Below, piece by piece: positions 14,401-25,253 of a stretch of DNA of 27,889 bases. Under the pieces are notes generated by a model that searched no databases, was not told the DNA's origin, and was given only the letters and a program-made list of their open reading frames with translations. Every line of letters starts with the position of its first letter. Position 1 is the stretch's first letter. This DNA comes from Smittium culicis (Eukaryota; Kickxellomycota; Harpellomycetes; Harpellales; Legeriomycetaceae): assembly GCA_001970855.1 (NCBI GenBank), contig LSSN01005022.1:1-27889 (forward strand), written 5' to 3'. A program made the position numbers and the translations under genes.

Positions 14401-17400
14401 ATCCAAGCTCTGATTCGAACCCTGGCTCAATAAGTAAATCTGAAGATATGTGGTTATTAGAAAGCTGAGTCAAAAGTAGCTGAGTTGTTGTAAATTTTAA
14501 AGCTTGATCGATATACGTTTTTGTTTTGTCGATAAGAGGCAAAATAGAAAATTTCTCTAGCAAACCTTCATCTAAATAAATGTGAACTGACAGGTCGAGC
14601 TTCAGGTTCTTTTTGTCTAATTTTAACATAAACCAGACTTGTTCAGGGCCAGTTAGTATTTTTTGTGAATTGTTAATGGCAGTCTCAACATTTTTTTGAA
14701 AAATATCAAGATTTCTTTCTGCGGCGAAAGAATTCTTAAAATTTGGAACAGCTCCATCATTTGAAGCTTTAGAAAACGAATTGATACCATTGGAAATTGT
14801 AACATTTTGTTTTTTCTGAGAATTATTTGAAATGGGTATAGGGAAAGAAAAATCTATTCCACCTTCTACAATTTCTAGAATAATAATCTCACCAATCTTA
14901 GAAAGTTTATTTGGGTTAAAATTCTGTGATAAAAGCTTTTCAATAAACAGGTCTAGAATACTGTATTTTTTGGATTGATATGAGTCCTTTGGATCATACT
15001 CTGTGTCGTCGCTCCACTTATTAATTTCACCAATAGTGTTGAATGTGTTGTAATCTTTGAGTATATTTATGGTTTCTTTTTCATACATTTGATCAATTCC
15101 TTTTAAAATATCAGTTAGATGCAAATCAAAAGAATCTGTATAAAAACTGCTTATGCGCTTGGAAGAGCCAAACTTTTCTAGCTTTTTTGAGATGTTTATA
15201 ATTGACCAAGCAACAGAAAGATGAGAGAAAGACTTGTTTTGAACACAATTTAAATTGTAAAGTGTTTCGCGAGAAATATAAAGCTCTAAGCTATTTGATA
15301 GCATACTTAAGCTTTTAGATTGAACGGTAGGAAACGTTTTAAGTTTTTTCAAGCTCGAATTAAAGAATTTTTTGTTAAAAAACCCATCTTGTAGTTTATT
15401 GATATCTGCAACATTAGAATCAGGGCATACTTTGCTGGAGGTTTCGTTTTCCAAGCTACTATTAGATTCAAAATCATCACTGTGGAAATCAAAAAAAGAG
15501 CACTTTATGTGCATAACAACGCTTACATCTAGAGAATTTGAAAAATCATTACTTGACGGTACCCAATGTAATCCAGCATTTTCACATGCTTCTATTAAAG
15601 AAATAGGAAATTTCCCATTATCAATATAATATTCTCCAATTTGATCTTTTTTGCACGTGATATTTGCTTTTGACTTTAAAGCTTCGCCTTTAATAATTAC
15701 CTCATACCCTATCGAAATGAATAGCGGGTCAAGAGAAAAATCTATAAGCTTGTTGCTTTCGTAACCTTTTATCTCTTCTGGGTCGCAGAAATATATCTTG
15801 CCGCATTCAAATGACGATATACTATCATTTTTTGTGTTTTCATAAGAGTTCAGCGAAGAAAAGTTAACGTTTATAGCCTTTTCTAAAAACTGGTTTAACT
15901 TTTCGATTCTAGCATTCTTAATGTTGATATTAAAGTTACTGGGATTAGAATGTTTGCTTTGGTTAGATATATCGAAGCTATGTAAAAATGTAGTAATGTC
16001 AAATTTAATGCTACAAGAATTTAAATGTTTTGATTCTGGTATAGACTTTAAACTATCTGCAGGAAAAGTTTTCCCCATCACTAGCCCCAAAAAGATAGAT
16101 TGTATCAAAGCCTTGTTATAAAGCTTTTCAATAGCTCCTAGCTCTACCATAGCTTCGCTAGAAAATTCAGGGATATTCTTAGCTTTAGAAGTACATCCGC
16201 TAAATGCGTAGCCTTGATCTTTAAATCTATCAGCAGTGCATGAATTTCGGCTTATAAATTCATCTGAAAAAGCAGCAACCCGAGGCTCAGAAAGAGGGTC
16301 ACTTGAATCAATTCCGTTAATTGGTGGGGTAAGTGATTTAGGAACTGAAATTGGCATTATTTTAAAATCAAACCCAAAACTTGGGCTATGATCAATGTCA
16401 AATGGGGAAATATTTTGCCTCCTTAGTTCTTCATTCCCGAGGCTACATTCAAATGCTAAGGTATAGCATTGTAAATTTTGATATTTAGTAGAAGAGATAT
16501 TTTGAGGGGTGGTAGAGCCTGCATTTATTCCTAATCCGTTTTTGCGTGCAGCTTCTTGAATAGCTTTATCATCAAACTCATTGTTAGTACTATACTTTAT
16601 GGAATTTTTTTGTAAATGTGAAAAGCTAGTTTCTGAATGAGATTCATCATTTTCTGTGTCCAAATAAAACTCAATACTGGGATCCCTGATGTTTGAATCG
16701 TTTATAGAGTTTATAGAGTTTATAGAGTTGATAGAATTATTATTTAATTTATTATTGCTGACTGGATTTTCAGTAGCGATTTTTTTCTCATTTTCGTTTT
16801 TCTTGTTTCTTGATAGTGAAAACTCTTTTCCACCTGTTGTTGTGATTATATTTGGGAAACTGATAAACAAAAAAGAGTTTTGATTTTGAAGCCTTTTAAC
16901 ATACCATTTATCTAAAAGGGGGTTATCTATGCTATATGTTGGAGAAGTTGTGGATATTCTAACAGTTGGATCCATTTTTGGAAGCTGTTGCATAATTTTC
17001 CCAGCAAACTTTAGCTGATAAAATTTTTCATCAGAAACGACAAGCGAGTCGGAGTATTTAAATAAAGAATACTCTAAATAAAGCCTAAATAGTACCTGTG
17101 GGAAATTGACAAGTGATTTAATGTCATAAGGGAATTGTAGATATAGTTGGTTTGAATCTAAGTTTAATATCTTTTTATGAAGGCTCAATAGCGATTTATT
17201 CGGAAGGGTAAAACTCGGTTGTTTTTTTAGATTTGAATAAAGATCTTCGTTGAGCAAGCTTGTTTTAATATGTCTAAGTATAAGTGGATTGAGTTCATTA
17301 GATAAATAGTGGTTAACGTCTTCGCATTCGCTATTTATAGCAGTGCTTGTTATATTATAATTGCAAAATGACGATCTTTCCAAAATATATGTATGTTTCA

Positions 17401-20400
17401 TTATTGGCTTGGTGCTTTGATTGTAAGAATTAGGAGTGTTGACGCCTGATGTTTTTGCAGAGAAAATTTCTGTAGTTTTAGTATTTCCATTTTGGCTAGG
17501 AATGCTATAAATTTTTTCAATTGGTAAGCTTTTGTTTTTAATAGAGGTCGACACTTTATAGTCAGAGCTTGCTGTATCAGCAAAAAAGTTCTTTCTTTGA
17601 CTATTGCTTTTGTTATCGTCCATCTCCATAATGTCTGAGCTTTCAGCTTTATAACCACCTTCAGGAATGAAATTTTTAGGAGCACCGCTGCTAGATTTAG
17701 AACCACTCTTAAATGTTGAGTAGGAAATATCTTTTTCGAGCTTTATTGTACTTTTATTCAAATTCAAATTCAAAGATTGGATATTATTTTCGTTAGCTGA
17801 TAAAACTGAAGAAGCAATGCGGCTTTCAGAAATAATATCAAAATCTATTGAGTTTGACGATTTTATTTCCTGGTTAGTAGGGTTACTCTTGGCTTTATAA
17901 GCCTCGAGATTTGGATTAAATTCGAAAGTATCTCCCGCGAGTATAGAATTAGATTTGATAAAGTCCTTTTTGTTATCTGTGGTCTCTGAGCTCTTAAATG
18001 ATACTTCTGATGATGAAGCAAAAGATTTAGATTTTTTTTTAAGGAGAATATGGTTTTTGCTAGCTCCAGACCCATCTGATACTTTCGCATGAAGAGTGGT
18101 GCTCCTTAAATATCTTGGGGAATCGCTATTAGACTCAACATTACTTAACATTGAAGGCAAATCTAGTAATCTCAACTGAAATCTGGACAGTGTAAGCATT
18201 GATATAGGTGCAAATATTGATTTTCCTTTAGCATTTTGCATCATTTTAGGATATATCAACTCAAACTTTCGCCTAGGCTTTAAAATTTTCAAGAAACTAG
18301 TAATCGGCACCATAAGGTTAACGTCCTCTTCAAAAAGAAATCGAACAATAGTATCAAAATGAGGTTCAATCCACAATTCGGTATGAACGCTTAATTTTTG
18401 CAAATTTACGGAAACTGAGTACTTGATTGATGATAAAATAAGCGTTTCATCATCATTTGGAGTTTCACTATAAAAAGATATTTGAAATCCGTCTCTAAAA
18501 TGCTCTGGTTTATCTAATGTTAAAAAATCTATAGCTGAATTTGGATCAACAAGATTTTTTGGATCAATTACTAAGGTTGAGCCTGCTAATGTTTTAAGTG
18601 CGCCCTCTGAAGCTGACAAAATAGTGTAGCCATTTTGTAAACGGTTACGACTTACTTCTGCGGCAACCCTAAATAATGTTTGAAAGTGCTCAGCTTTTTC
18701 CTTATCTGACATACCAACTGTGTTGTCTACTTCATGAGGTAAATCAGAAACATCTTTAGATACATCCATATAAACCCACTCCCATTCATCTTTGTGTGAA
18801 TGAATTACTGAAGCAAACTCTACCCACCTTTTATTAATATCGGTGTCAAAGGGGTTTTTGTACATACTGCTATTCTCATCAAGCTCAGAGTTTAAAAGTA
18901 GATGTACTGGCCGCTCAACTTTAAATATGGGGACTAATATTTCATCATTATAAAAGCTTTGGGTTGAGTCGTAATGATTGAACTCGGGCAAACTGGACTC
19001 GAGAACATTTGAATCAAGGTAAGGGCTTCTTAAAATATGAGAGTTGTATTGATTAGTAGAATAAGAAATCTGTTCAGAACTTTCAAGGTAAGGTGAGAAA
19101 TAGAAAGTATTATTCACATTACTACTATCTTCCATAATACCAATGGTACCTATTTGATTTTTGGTAATTTTGTTTACTACTTTTTTTGAATGGAAAGAAT
19201 TAATAACATTATGTATGTTATCAAATACTTTCATTTGTGCGTCGCCGACTCCATTGAATATAGTGTGAGTGATTCTTACAGACCAATTAGTCGTGAACCT
19301 CCACTGAGCAATTACAAAAGATGGAAACCCGAGATATAACCTCATATTTTCAGGTAAAAAAGATATTGATAGGTTATTCCCTTCACCTATTTCGATAAAT
19401 TTCAAGTTAAAGTGTTGATTCCTTTCAAAAACTTCAGATTTAGAATCTTCGTAGCTTTCAAATTGATATTTTAGAGATGAATTTTCATCATTTTCTAAAC
19501 CCGTATCCACTTTATACCCAGACGAATTCTTTATTCTGCCACACAGATAGTTTTCGAATATAAATTCGTTCAATAGATCTTTTCCGATGTTGCTTAGATC
19601 AGTATATGGTAAATTCTTAAGAGACGCTTCTATAAGGTGGCTCGACAAGAAAATAGAGTCTATACTAACAAAGCTAGACAATAGCGAGATCCAGTCTTCT
19701 TTCATATAAACCCAGTATGATAGTAATTTGTAAATTCTTTTTTCTTGCGGACTAAAGTTTTTAGATTCATTTTCTGAATCAAATTTTGCTTCGTGTTTTT
19801 TCAAACTTGATGAGCTTATCTTTGATGAATAAGGCTGGGGAAGTAAAGAAGAAGAAAACAAAATTTTAAGTTTTTCGTCCTTTTTATGGATTCTATTTAA
19901 AAAAAGCAGTAGCGTTCTAGCTTTTTTTGCAGTAATGTTATCGCTCTCGTCATCATCAGATAGCTCCAAAAATATCAGAGTAAAAAGTTTATAAGACCTT
20001 ATGTTAATTTTGATTAAATTTTGAAATGATTGGGACCGCTGTGTAAGTCTCTTTAGAGCATTTTTGTCGTTAAGGCTGTCGATTTTCGAGAAATTTCCTG
20101 GAAAGAAAGTGCTAACAACGCTATATGTAATAGTTACATTTGGGAACCAGCGCAGTAAAAAAATCAATTCAATCTGTTCACCAACTGAAACGGCGTTCCT
20201 CTCTATTTGTGATTCATTCATTTGTATACCTGAATAGCTACTTTGAGCTAACGGCCTGCATTTTATTTCTGATAAGACGAACCCTTCTTTCATTCGTGCT
20301 TGGATAATAATTCCTAAACCTACAGGCATCTGATATTCTCTGTATCTAGCAATAACAGTTTCAACGTCAGGTGAAACAGAAAATTCACCCCAAGGAAAAG

Positions 20401-21965
20401 AAGTAGCCAGATTATTAAGATTTCTTTGAGGTCGCTCAGGATGGGTATTTAACCACTCTCTGGGGATATCACCGATTCTAGGTAGACCTGTTTGTATGGC
20501 ACGAAGTTGGTTTTTAAACAGCTGATTACCAAGCGATATCCTTGAAACAAGAAAATGTTCATGGAAGAAATTTATTTGGCCATGTATAACGTACGAAGGT
20601 AAATCTGTTGAATAGAAAAAATCACCCGAAAGCGCTTCTGAAACAAATCTAAGAAATTCATTGTCAACTACGTTTCCTAAAGAAACCATAGGGTCAAACC
20701 CATTATTTGATCCTACTTGAATTACTGAGCACTTAACATTTGAATCTACAAACCAACCAGAAGAGTTTAAGGAGTCTGAAGTTCTAAAGCTAGGCTCGAT
20801 AACACCATCAGTAATAATCATAAACCCTGGAGAATATAGGTGGGGTAGTAGTTTTAAGACATATTTTGCCACTTCCAGGAGTTCATATAAAGGAGGAAAC
20901 TCATAAAACGAATCATCGAAGTTTAAAAATTTATCTATATTAGGAGAGTTTTCCTTTTTTTTTCTGGATTCGTAAATATGGCTTTTGGCCTTTCTAATTA
21001 TATGAGAATATTCTTTTACACCTAGCGAAACAGACTGTATTAGCTCTGGTACTTTACCTGAGGAAATGTATTTTGAATGAAGGATTGTTTTGAAGCAAGG
21101 TGAGAGAACATGCTCGCTCATTCCGTCAATATTAAAATAAGCTTTAAAATCTGGAATACTATTAAAGTACGATTTGAATTCTGGGTAATCATATTTACTT
21201 ATGGAACCGTAAAAAGCTATTATCGAGATGCATATGGCCGGCTCAAACTAATATTATACATCAGGGCAAAAATGCTTATAAGTGTGAAATTGACATAATG
21301 TATAATAATGATAATTAATAAATTTAACTTACATTAAAAGTTTTTCTGTATAAATTAGAATTTAGAGTAAATGATTGAATCAAGGCGTTTAAAGTTTTTT
21401 CTAGAGTTTCAATCGCAATATCGATTAAAGGTCTTCCAGTTTCGATGTCTAATGAAAACATGCTATCACTTACATCAATAACAAAAACATACTTGTACTT
21501 CTCTTCTATAAAATAGAAATAGGTATCTTCAGTGAAAATAAAATCGAGCTCTTCATTTAGATACTTTTCGTGTTTAGTCATTAAAGAATCGACGATGTTT
21601 TCTTGGATAAACTCTTGTGAGTGGATTTCGGGGATCTTACATGAGCTCTCGGTTTTTTTTTTCTTATTTGAATTTTGTTCATCTGGATTAATTGTAAATT
21701 CGCTGTTTAATCTTTGAAAGAAATTAGGTATTGGGTGCTCAAATATAATATCCACTACTTCTAGCCTCTTTCTCTTGATGCTGGATAAAGTTTGCTTTTT
21801 TAGATAGTTTTCTAGACACCAAATGATGTGATCTGCCTTGTTGAAATAAATATTGTGAGGCTTTTCGAGGATTATAACTTGGGCGATTGGCGTCTTTTTC
21901 ACCTTTTCTCTTGGCGTTCTTTTGTCGCGCTTGCTAAACTTTTTCGGTTTATGTGTGTATTCCAT
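2477..21965 (-). CDS. SZT2: Giant SZT2-like protein, putative KICSTOR scaffold (two exons)
   Basis: Join 21965-21333 to 21247-2477: 6,467 residues. In animals SZT2 is the ~3,400-residue core of KICSTOR, which recruits GATOR1 to lysosomes so that amino-acid loss shuts off TORC1. Landmarks match animal SZT2 as I remember it: AQVIILEKPHNIYFNKADHI (28-47), YKYVFVIDVSDSM (157-169, a DxSxS MIDAS-like VWA motif), FEPAICISIIAFYG across the splice (212-225), FMIITDGV (353-360), KCSVIQVGS (383-391) and LGNVVDNEFLRFV (401-413). Another well-structured block lies at about 1010-1240 (WEWVYMDVSKDVSDLPHEV). From ~1245 on, structured blocks alternate with long Ser/Asn/Lys-rich stretches, explaining much of the extra length. 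The start ATG sits in AAAATGG with an in-frame stop five codons upstream. No signal peptide is seen. The N-terminal assignment is strong; homology of the C-terminal half is inferred from continuity of the frame. Confidence 0.88.
16701..16739 (-). repeat. 9-bp tandem repeat coding for Ile-Asn-Ser units
   Basis: About four copies of a 9-bp unit (TTTATAGAG on the plus strand) code for NSINSINSINSIND near residue 1715 of the SZT2-like protein. The unit is a multiple of three, so copy-number change keeps the frame. It lies inside a Ser/Asn-rich linker. Confidence 0.85.
21248..21332 (-). other. SZT2: 85-nt spliceosomal intron of the SZT2-like gene
   Basis: On the minus strand the donor is AAT|GTAAGT and the acceptor ATATTAG|TTTGAG. 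All frames inside contain stops. Joining in phase 0 brings Asn211 next to FEPAICISIIAFYG, which restores the second strand of the VWA-like fold; animal SZT2 has a similar F-x-P-E-I-x-V-T-I block at this place. The codons from 21247 to 21122 are open and in frame with the ATG at 21121, so that ATG is internal and not the true start. Confidence 0.85.
21333..21965 (-). other. SZT2: Exon 1 of the SZT2-like gene
   Basis: This exon is 633 nt, 211 codons exactly, ending in phase 0 after Asn211. It begins with a very basic leader (KPKKFSKRDKRTPREKVKKT). The SZT2 N-terminal strand-helix follows, then a charged insert with a KKKK run at 101-104, and finally the first half of the VWA-like fold with DVSDSM. 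Without the splice the frame would stop soon after the donor site, and the following exon would lack the MIDAS-like strand. Confidence 0.85.
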
Positions 21966-24226
21966 TTTACAAGGAGTTTATTAATTTAAATTTTAGTTAA
22001 AATAGTAGGTACAAAGAATGATAGTATAGGTAGATTGATTCCGAAGATAATTAACCTTTTCTTGTGATACAAAAATATGCAGATTTGTATCAGGTATTCG
22101 CTATTTTTATTACCAAAGCTTTGTATTTGCTTTTTTTATTCCTTTTATAACAATAAGGTGTATTACTAACCAATTACTTATGGCTCAAAATGCTATCATT
22201 TTTTAATTGGCTAAAACCTAAGTCTAAGTTAAATTTTTCACATTTATACGCTCAGAACTATCTATTTCGGTGAATAATATTATGATACAAAGAAGTGAAT
22301 TTACCTGAAACCCTATTTACTATTTAACGTATAAAGCTCACTGTAAAAATTCAAATTTATCAGAAATACTAGCCACCAAAATTTATCTTCTTAGTATTCA
22401 ATCCCAAATCATTATATTAAGAGATATTTAAATAGCCTACAACCTTTTAAGAATGTATATTTGAAATTTGTATAATCTTTTATATACTTAACTTAGAATA
22501 TGAAAGCTTTATCAAGGAATACATGCCCTCGAAATTCATCAAGTATGTATTGGATAGTTTATAAATTAAAATATCAATACATACGTTATAGTTTAAAAAT
22601 CAATAAATTCAAAAGTATATAAACTATCGTTGATCGGCACGAAATTACACTTTTTCATTTTTTAGGTCCTTCGTACTAATAATTATTGATTTATGAACTA
22701 TCTTTAATTAATAAATCTTTAGCTGTAAAATAATCAGTGACAAGTATAATTTAGTCGATAAAAATTTCAATTAAAAAAGAAACCTTCAAATCGATCCTGA
22801 TGGGAAAGTCGTCTTTAGCAATAGGTAAATTTATCCTTTTCTATTCTCTTTTTTATATACTCTTAAAATACTTTTAACTTCTTGATATTAATTTATATTA
22901 TTAACTAATGAAAATGAAAATAAAAATAACCATCAAATAATACAGCCTAGTAAGCTATTAAGTTCAATATAAATTCAGCAAATCAATTTTTATATTGAAA
23001 TTAAAATACTCACCAAAATTTATTTTATTTTGATTTTATTATAAGAAACCAGCTAGCTTTGAAACATTTTAACCTAAATGTTACGCAACTTTTAATATAA
23101 ATAACCTTTAGAAAAAAGCTATAAATAGTAAGCGTTTAATTTCTTTGTAAAATAATCGGCTTAGTACACATAAAAAATGTTTAATTTTTTTATGTCATTA
23201 ATAACGTTCGGCTAGGATTTTACTAGTATTTAATTATTCAGTTAAAATATAGAATTTTGATATTAGTGCAAATAAACTAATTGGCAAATTTTGAAGAATG
23301 TATTCTTTTGACGTTATAATTTGGGAGATTCCGAGCCAAGAAAGCACTTTGTTGAGGCTACTATCTATTGGACCAAATATTTATAAGTTAAAACTATTCT
23401 TAGCAGAATAGAGTAGGCATTTCGATTTTTCGATTTTTATATTTATCCATTTCATCTTGAATGTATTATTTGCTATAAATAATAACAATTTTATTTAACT
23501 GATACTAATTAAATATAAAATTTCATACATTGTAACTTAATATTCATAAAATCATTTTCTTCAAAAAGATTCCTCGATTTTAATAGCCTCACTCGAATTA
23601 ATTTAGCGTGAAAAATATATTTATCATCAATCATCATAGCCAAAACCTTCAACTCCACCTGCCAATTTAACGGCTTTGATATCTATTATGGAACTTTCGT
23701 ACATTATATAAATTCACATTGATATCATATTGCTATAATCATTTTTTTATCCAAACTCAAAATCACTCCATTGTTCAACAAAAAAAAACTAATCCATATA
23801 TTTTAACCTTGATTTTACAATTACAAATATTAAAGTATCTATATAAAAAAATTAATCGTGTGAAATTGCTTTTATTTTCGTTATCTAGAAAATTATTGTT
23901 TCAGCTGAGGACATTATTCATACTTTCTTTGTGATTGAAAATAGCTATGGATAACTGGGCTGTATAGCTTAGCCATTCTATTCGTACAGTTAATAATGGG
24001 TTTATTATAAAATTTATATGGGTATAATATATACATTTCACAAATGTAAAAAAAAATCTAAGAATAGTGCGACTCTTAAAACACTAATAAGTTAGATTCG
24101 ATTAGCGAATTTTAATTTTTTCTTATTGTTTTACCGCCCGTGTTATCCAAGCTCCTAGTATCATTTCTTTAATTATTTAATGTATTTAAAGTTCGGTTTC
24201 CGTGTAATTAACGCGGCTGGCTAAAT
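21966..24226. other. Gene-poor A+T-rich region with SZT2 promoter side and kinase relic
   Basis: These 2.26 kb separate the start of the SZT2-like gene from the 3' end of the next same-strand gene. No long ATG-initiated frame is present; the reading frame at 23719-23934 opens with TTG and has a random-looking hydrophobic composition. The stretch nearest 21966 must hold the SZT2 5' UTR and promoter, but I recognise no specific element in it. The plus strand at 22504-23411 holds the kinase-like fragments listed separately. No tRNA or other RNA gene was recognised. Confidence 0.6.
22504..23411 (+). pseudogene. Possible decayed protein kinase gene (subdomains VIa, VII, IX)
   Basis: Three short plus-strand stretches resemble protein kinase motifs and occur in kinase order. 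At 22504-22554, KLYQGIHALEIHQV resembles the helix before the catalytic loop (GIHALHSHQIVH-type). At 22781-22822, NLQIDPDGKVVFSN resembles the N-I-L-I-D-P-D-G-K-V-x-I-S-D stretch leading to DFG. At 23298-23411, MYSFDVIIWEIPSQE resembles the (D)IYSFGVILWEI of subdomain IX and continues to a stop after 37 codons. The three are in different frames and further apart than in a kinase. Splice-like signals lie between (GTATGT at 22543, TTTTTTAG at 22658-22665, GTAAAT at 22825), so introns are possible, but stops adjoin each piece. The HRD and DFG residues are not intact. This is either a relic or chance; I favour a relic of a TKL-like kinase. Confidence 0.3.
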
Positions 24227-24532
24227 TTAGTGAGCAGTCACTAAGAAAAGGCAGCTGAGAATCAGTACTGAAATGAAAAGCTTGTTTACTGAGAGCTTTC
24301 CCATTGAGCCATTTGGATTTACAAATGGATTTTGGCCAACTATAAATCTTCCTGTAGTGGTATTGTAACACGCAAAACCTCTCGTATTTGGGTCATGAAG
24401 TACTGTATATACAGCCGAAAATGGGCCACAATCAGCTGTCAAATCGCTTATGTCATATGCATACCTGAAAGATACCGAATCCCCGTTAGGGCATACTTTC
24501 ATTGTAGCATTCACGCATGTAAAATCGTCCAT
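24227..24532 (-). CDS. Small Cys-containing protein with GPI-anchor-like tail
   Basis: Encodes 101 residues, family not recognised. Cys occur at 6, 14, 35 and 55 in the body, and N-glycosylation sequons at N8-A-T, N57-T-T and N74-G-S. The C-terminus has a small-residue patch (NGSMG, 74-78), a short polar spacer and a hydrophobic run (LFISVLILSCLFLV, 85-98) ending three residues later, the layout of a GPI-attachment signal. These traits point to a cell-surface protein. No signal peptide is encoded from this ATG, although it has good context (ACAATGG). An upstream exon could supply one: a CAG acceptor-like site lies 15 nt upstream of the ATG, and joining there would add NKLT before Met1. I found no convincing signal-peptide exon upstream. 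Alternatives are a tail-anchored protein or a 3' fragment of a former gene. It lies upstream of, and on the same strand as, the SZT2-like gene. Confidence 0.55.
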   Translation of the reverse strand: MDDFTCVNATMKVCPNGDSVSFRYAYDISDLTADCGPFSAVYTVLHDPNTRGFACYNTTTGRFIVGQNPFVNPNGSMGKLSVNKLFISVLILSCLFLVTAH

Positions 24533-24717
24533 TGTTAATTTGTTTTCTGTTTAGATAGTAAAGCTCTTTTAAAGCGAAATATTAAATTACTTGTAATACT
24601 TTTTACTGTTTTATGGGTTTTATTTGCTTTGTTTAGCCTTATATACTCACAAATTAGCCATATTTATTTAGGGTGAAACTTTGACAAAGAAAATAAATAA
24701 TAAATCATTAGTGAAAC

Positions 24718-24999
24718 TCACTTTTCTGATTTTAAGGGCAAATTTTCTTTACAAAGTGTGCATAGTCGTTTATTTGCTGACATTCGATTTTTACTAAAGG
24801 GTGTATTAGCCGCTGATTTTCTTTTAGGAATCAAATGCGAGTTTACTTCTAGATCTAATTTACCAAAAACGCTGCACAATTGGCGCTTATTTTCTATATT
24901 TTTTATTGGAATGTTTTGATGATTTTTTTTTTTTGCTTTTTGGGCGTATAGGAACGCTCTAAATAAATCAGCTCTTTTTAACAAACAAATTAAAATCAT
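24718..24999 (-). CDS. Hypothetical small basic protein or exon
   Basis: Encodes 93 residues from an ATG at 24999, rich in Lys, Asn and Leu, family not recognised. A short hydrophobic start (MILICLL) is followed at once by charged residues, so it is not a normal signal peptide. A basic PKRKSA patch could act in nuclear import. The C-terminus has a C-x-x-C pair (LCTLCKENLPL) that could be half of a zinc site. The stop codon falls inside a good splice donor (GAAAA|GTGAGT at 24721-24716), so the frame may be an exon that continues downstream; joining to the GPI-tail frame at 24532 does not keep frame through the visible acceptor. The upstream stop adjoins the ATG. Its composition is more protein-like than the surrounding DNA, but this may be non-coding. 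Confidence 0.3.
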   Translation of the reverse strand: MILICLLKRADLFRAFLYAQKAKKKNHQNIPIKNIENKRQLCSVFGKLDLEVNSHLIPKRKSAANTPFSKNRMSANKRLCTLCKENLPLKSEK

Positions 25000-25253
25000 C
25001 TATCCATTTAAAACTATGTGTATCCTGCACTCTTTCTGTTATTCGCTGATAGTTTATATTCTAATGATCCATTTGCTCGCAAATGCTAGGGTGCCAATAC
25101 ATCTTCTGGTTTGGATATTCTACTATTTTCTCTGCGCATTGTTGGCTGGAATTGGCTATCCAAAATCATCGAATACCCCTGAAAAGTCATCAATAAAAAA
25201 TAATAAATCGACGCAAATCTCATCTATTTCCCAATTTCAGTCTACGCTATATC

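Noticed and set aside
15372..15629. Plus-strand frames of 60-85 codons inside the SZT2-like gene, for example here and at 11643-11897
   Set aside because: They lie antisense to the giant coding exon and show no independent motif. They are by-products of its codon use.
2477..21121. Non-ribosomal peptide synthetase, dynein or titin-like giant protein as the identity of the long gene
   Set aside because: No adenylation, AAA+ or Ig/FN3 repeats are visible, while N-terminal motifs match SZT2 in order and spacing.
22758..22830. Possible small RNA gene in the less A+T-rich patch
   Set aside because: No tRNA arms, snRNA core motif or box sequences could be found. The patch is better explained by the kinase-like coding remnant.
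22800..22877. MGKSSLAIGKFIL on the plus strand, P-loop-like
   Set aside because: Only 25 codons, lacks the GxxxxGK spacing, and lies in an overlapping frame of the kinase-like pre-DFG stretch, which fits better.
23719..23934. Plus-strand frame of 71 codons
   Set aside because: It begins at TTG, is dominated by Leu/Ile/Lys/Tyr as expected for A+T-rich DNA, and has no motif.
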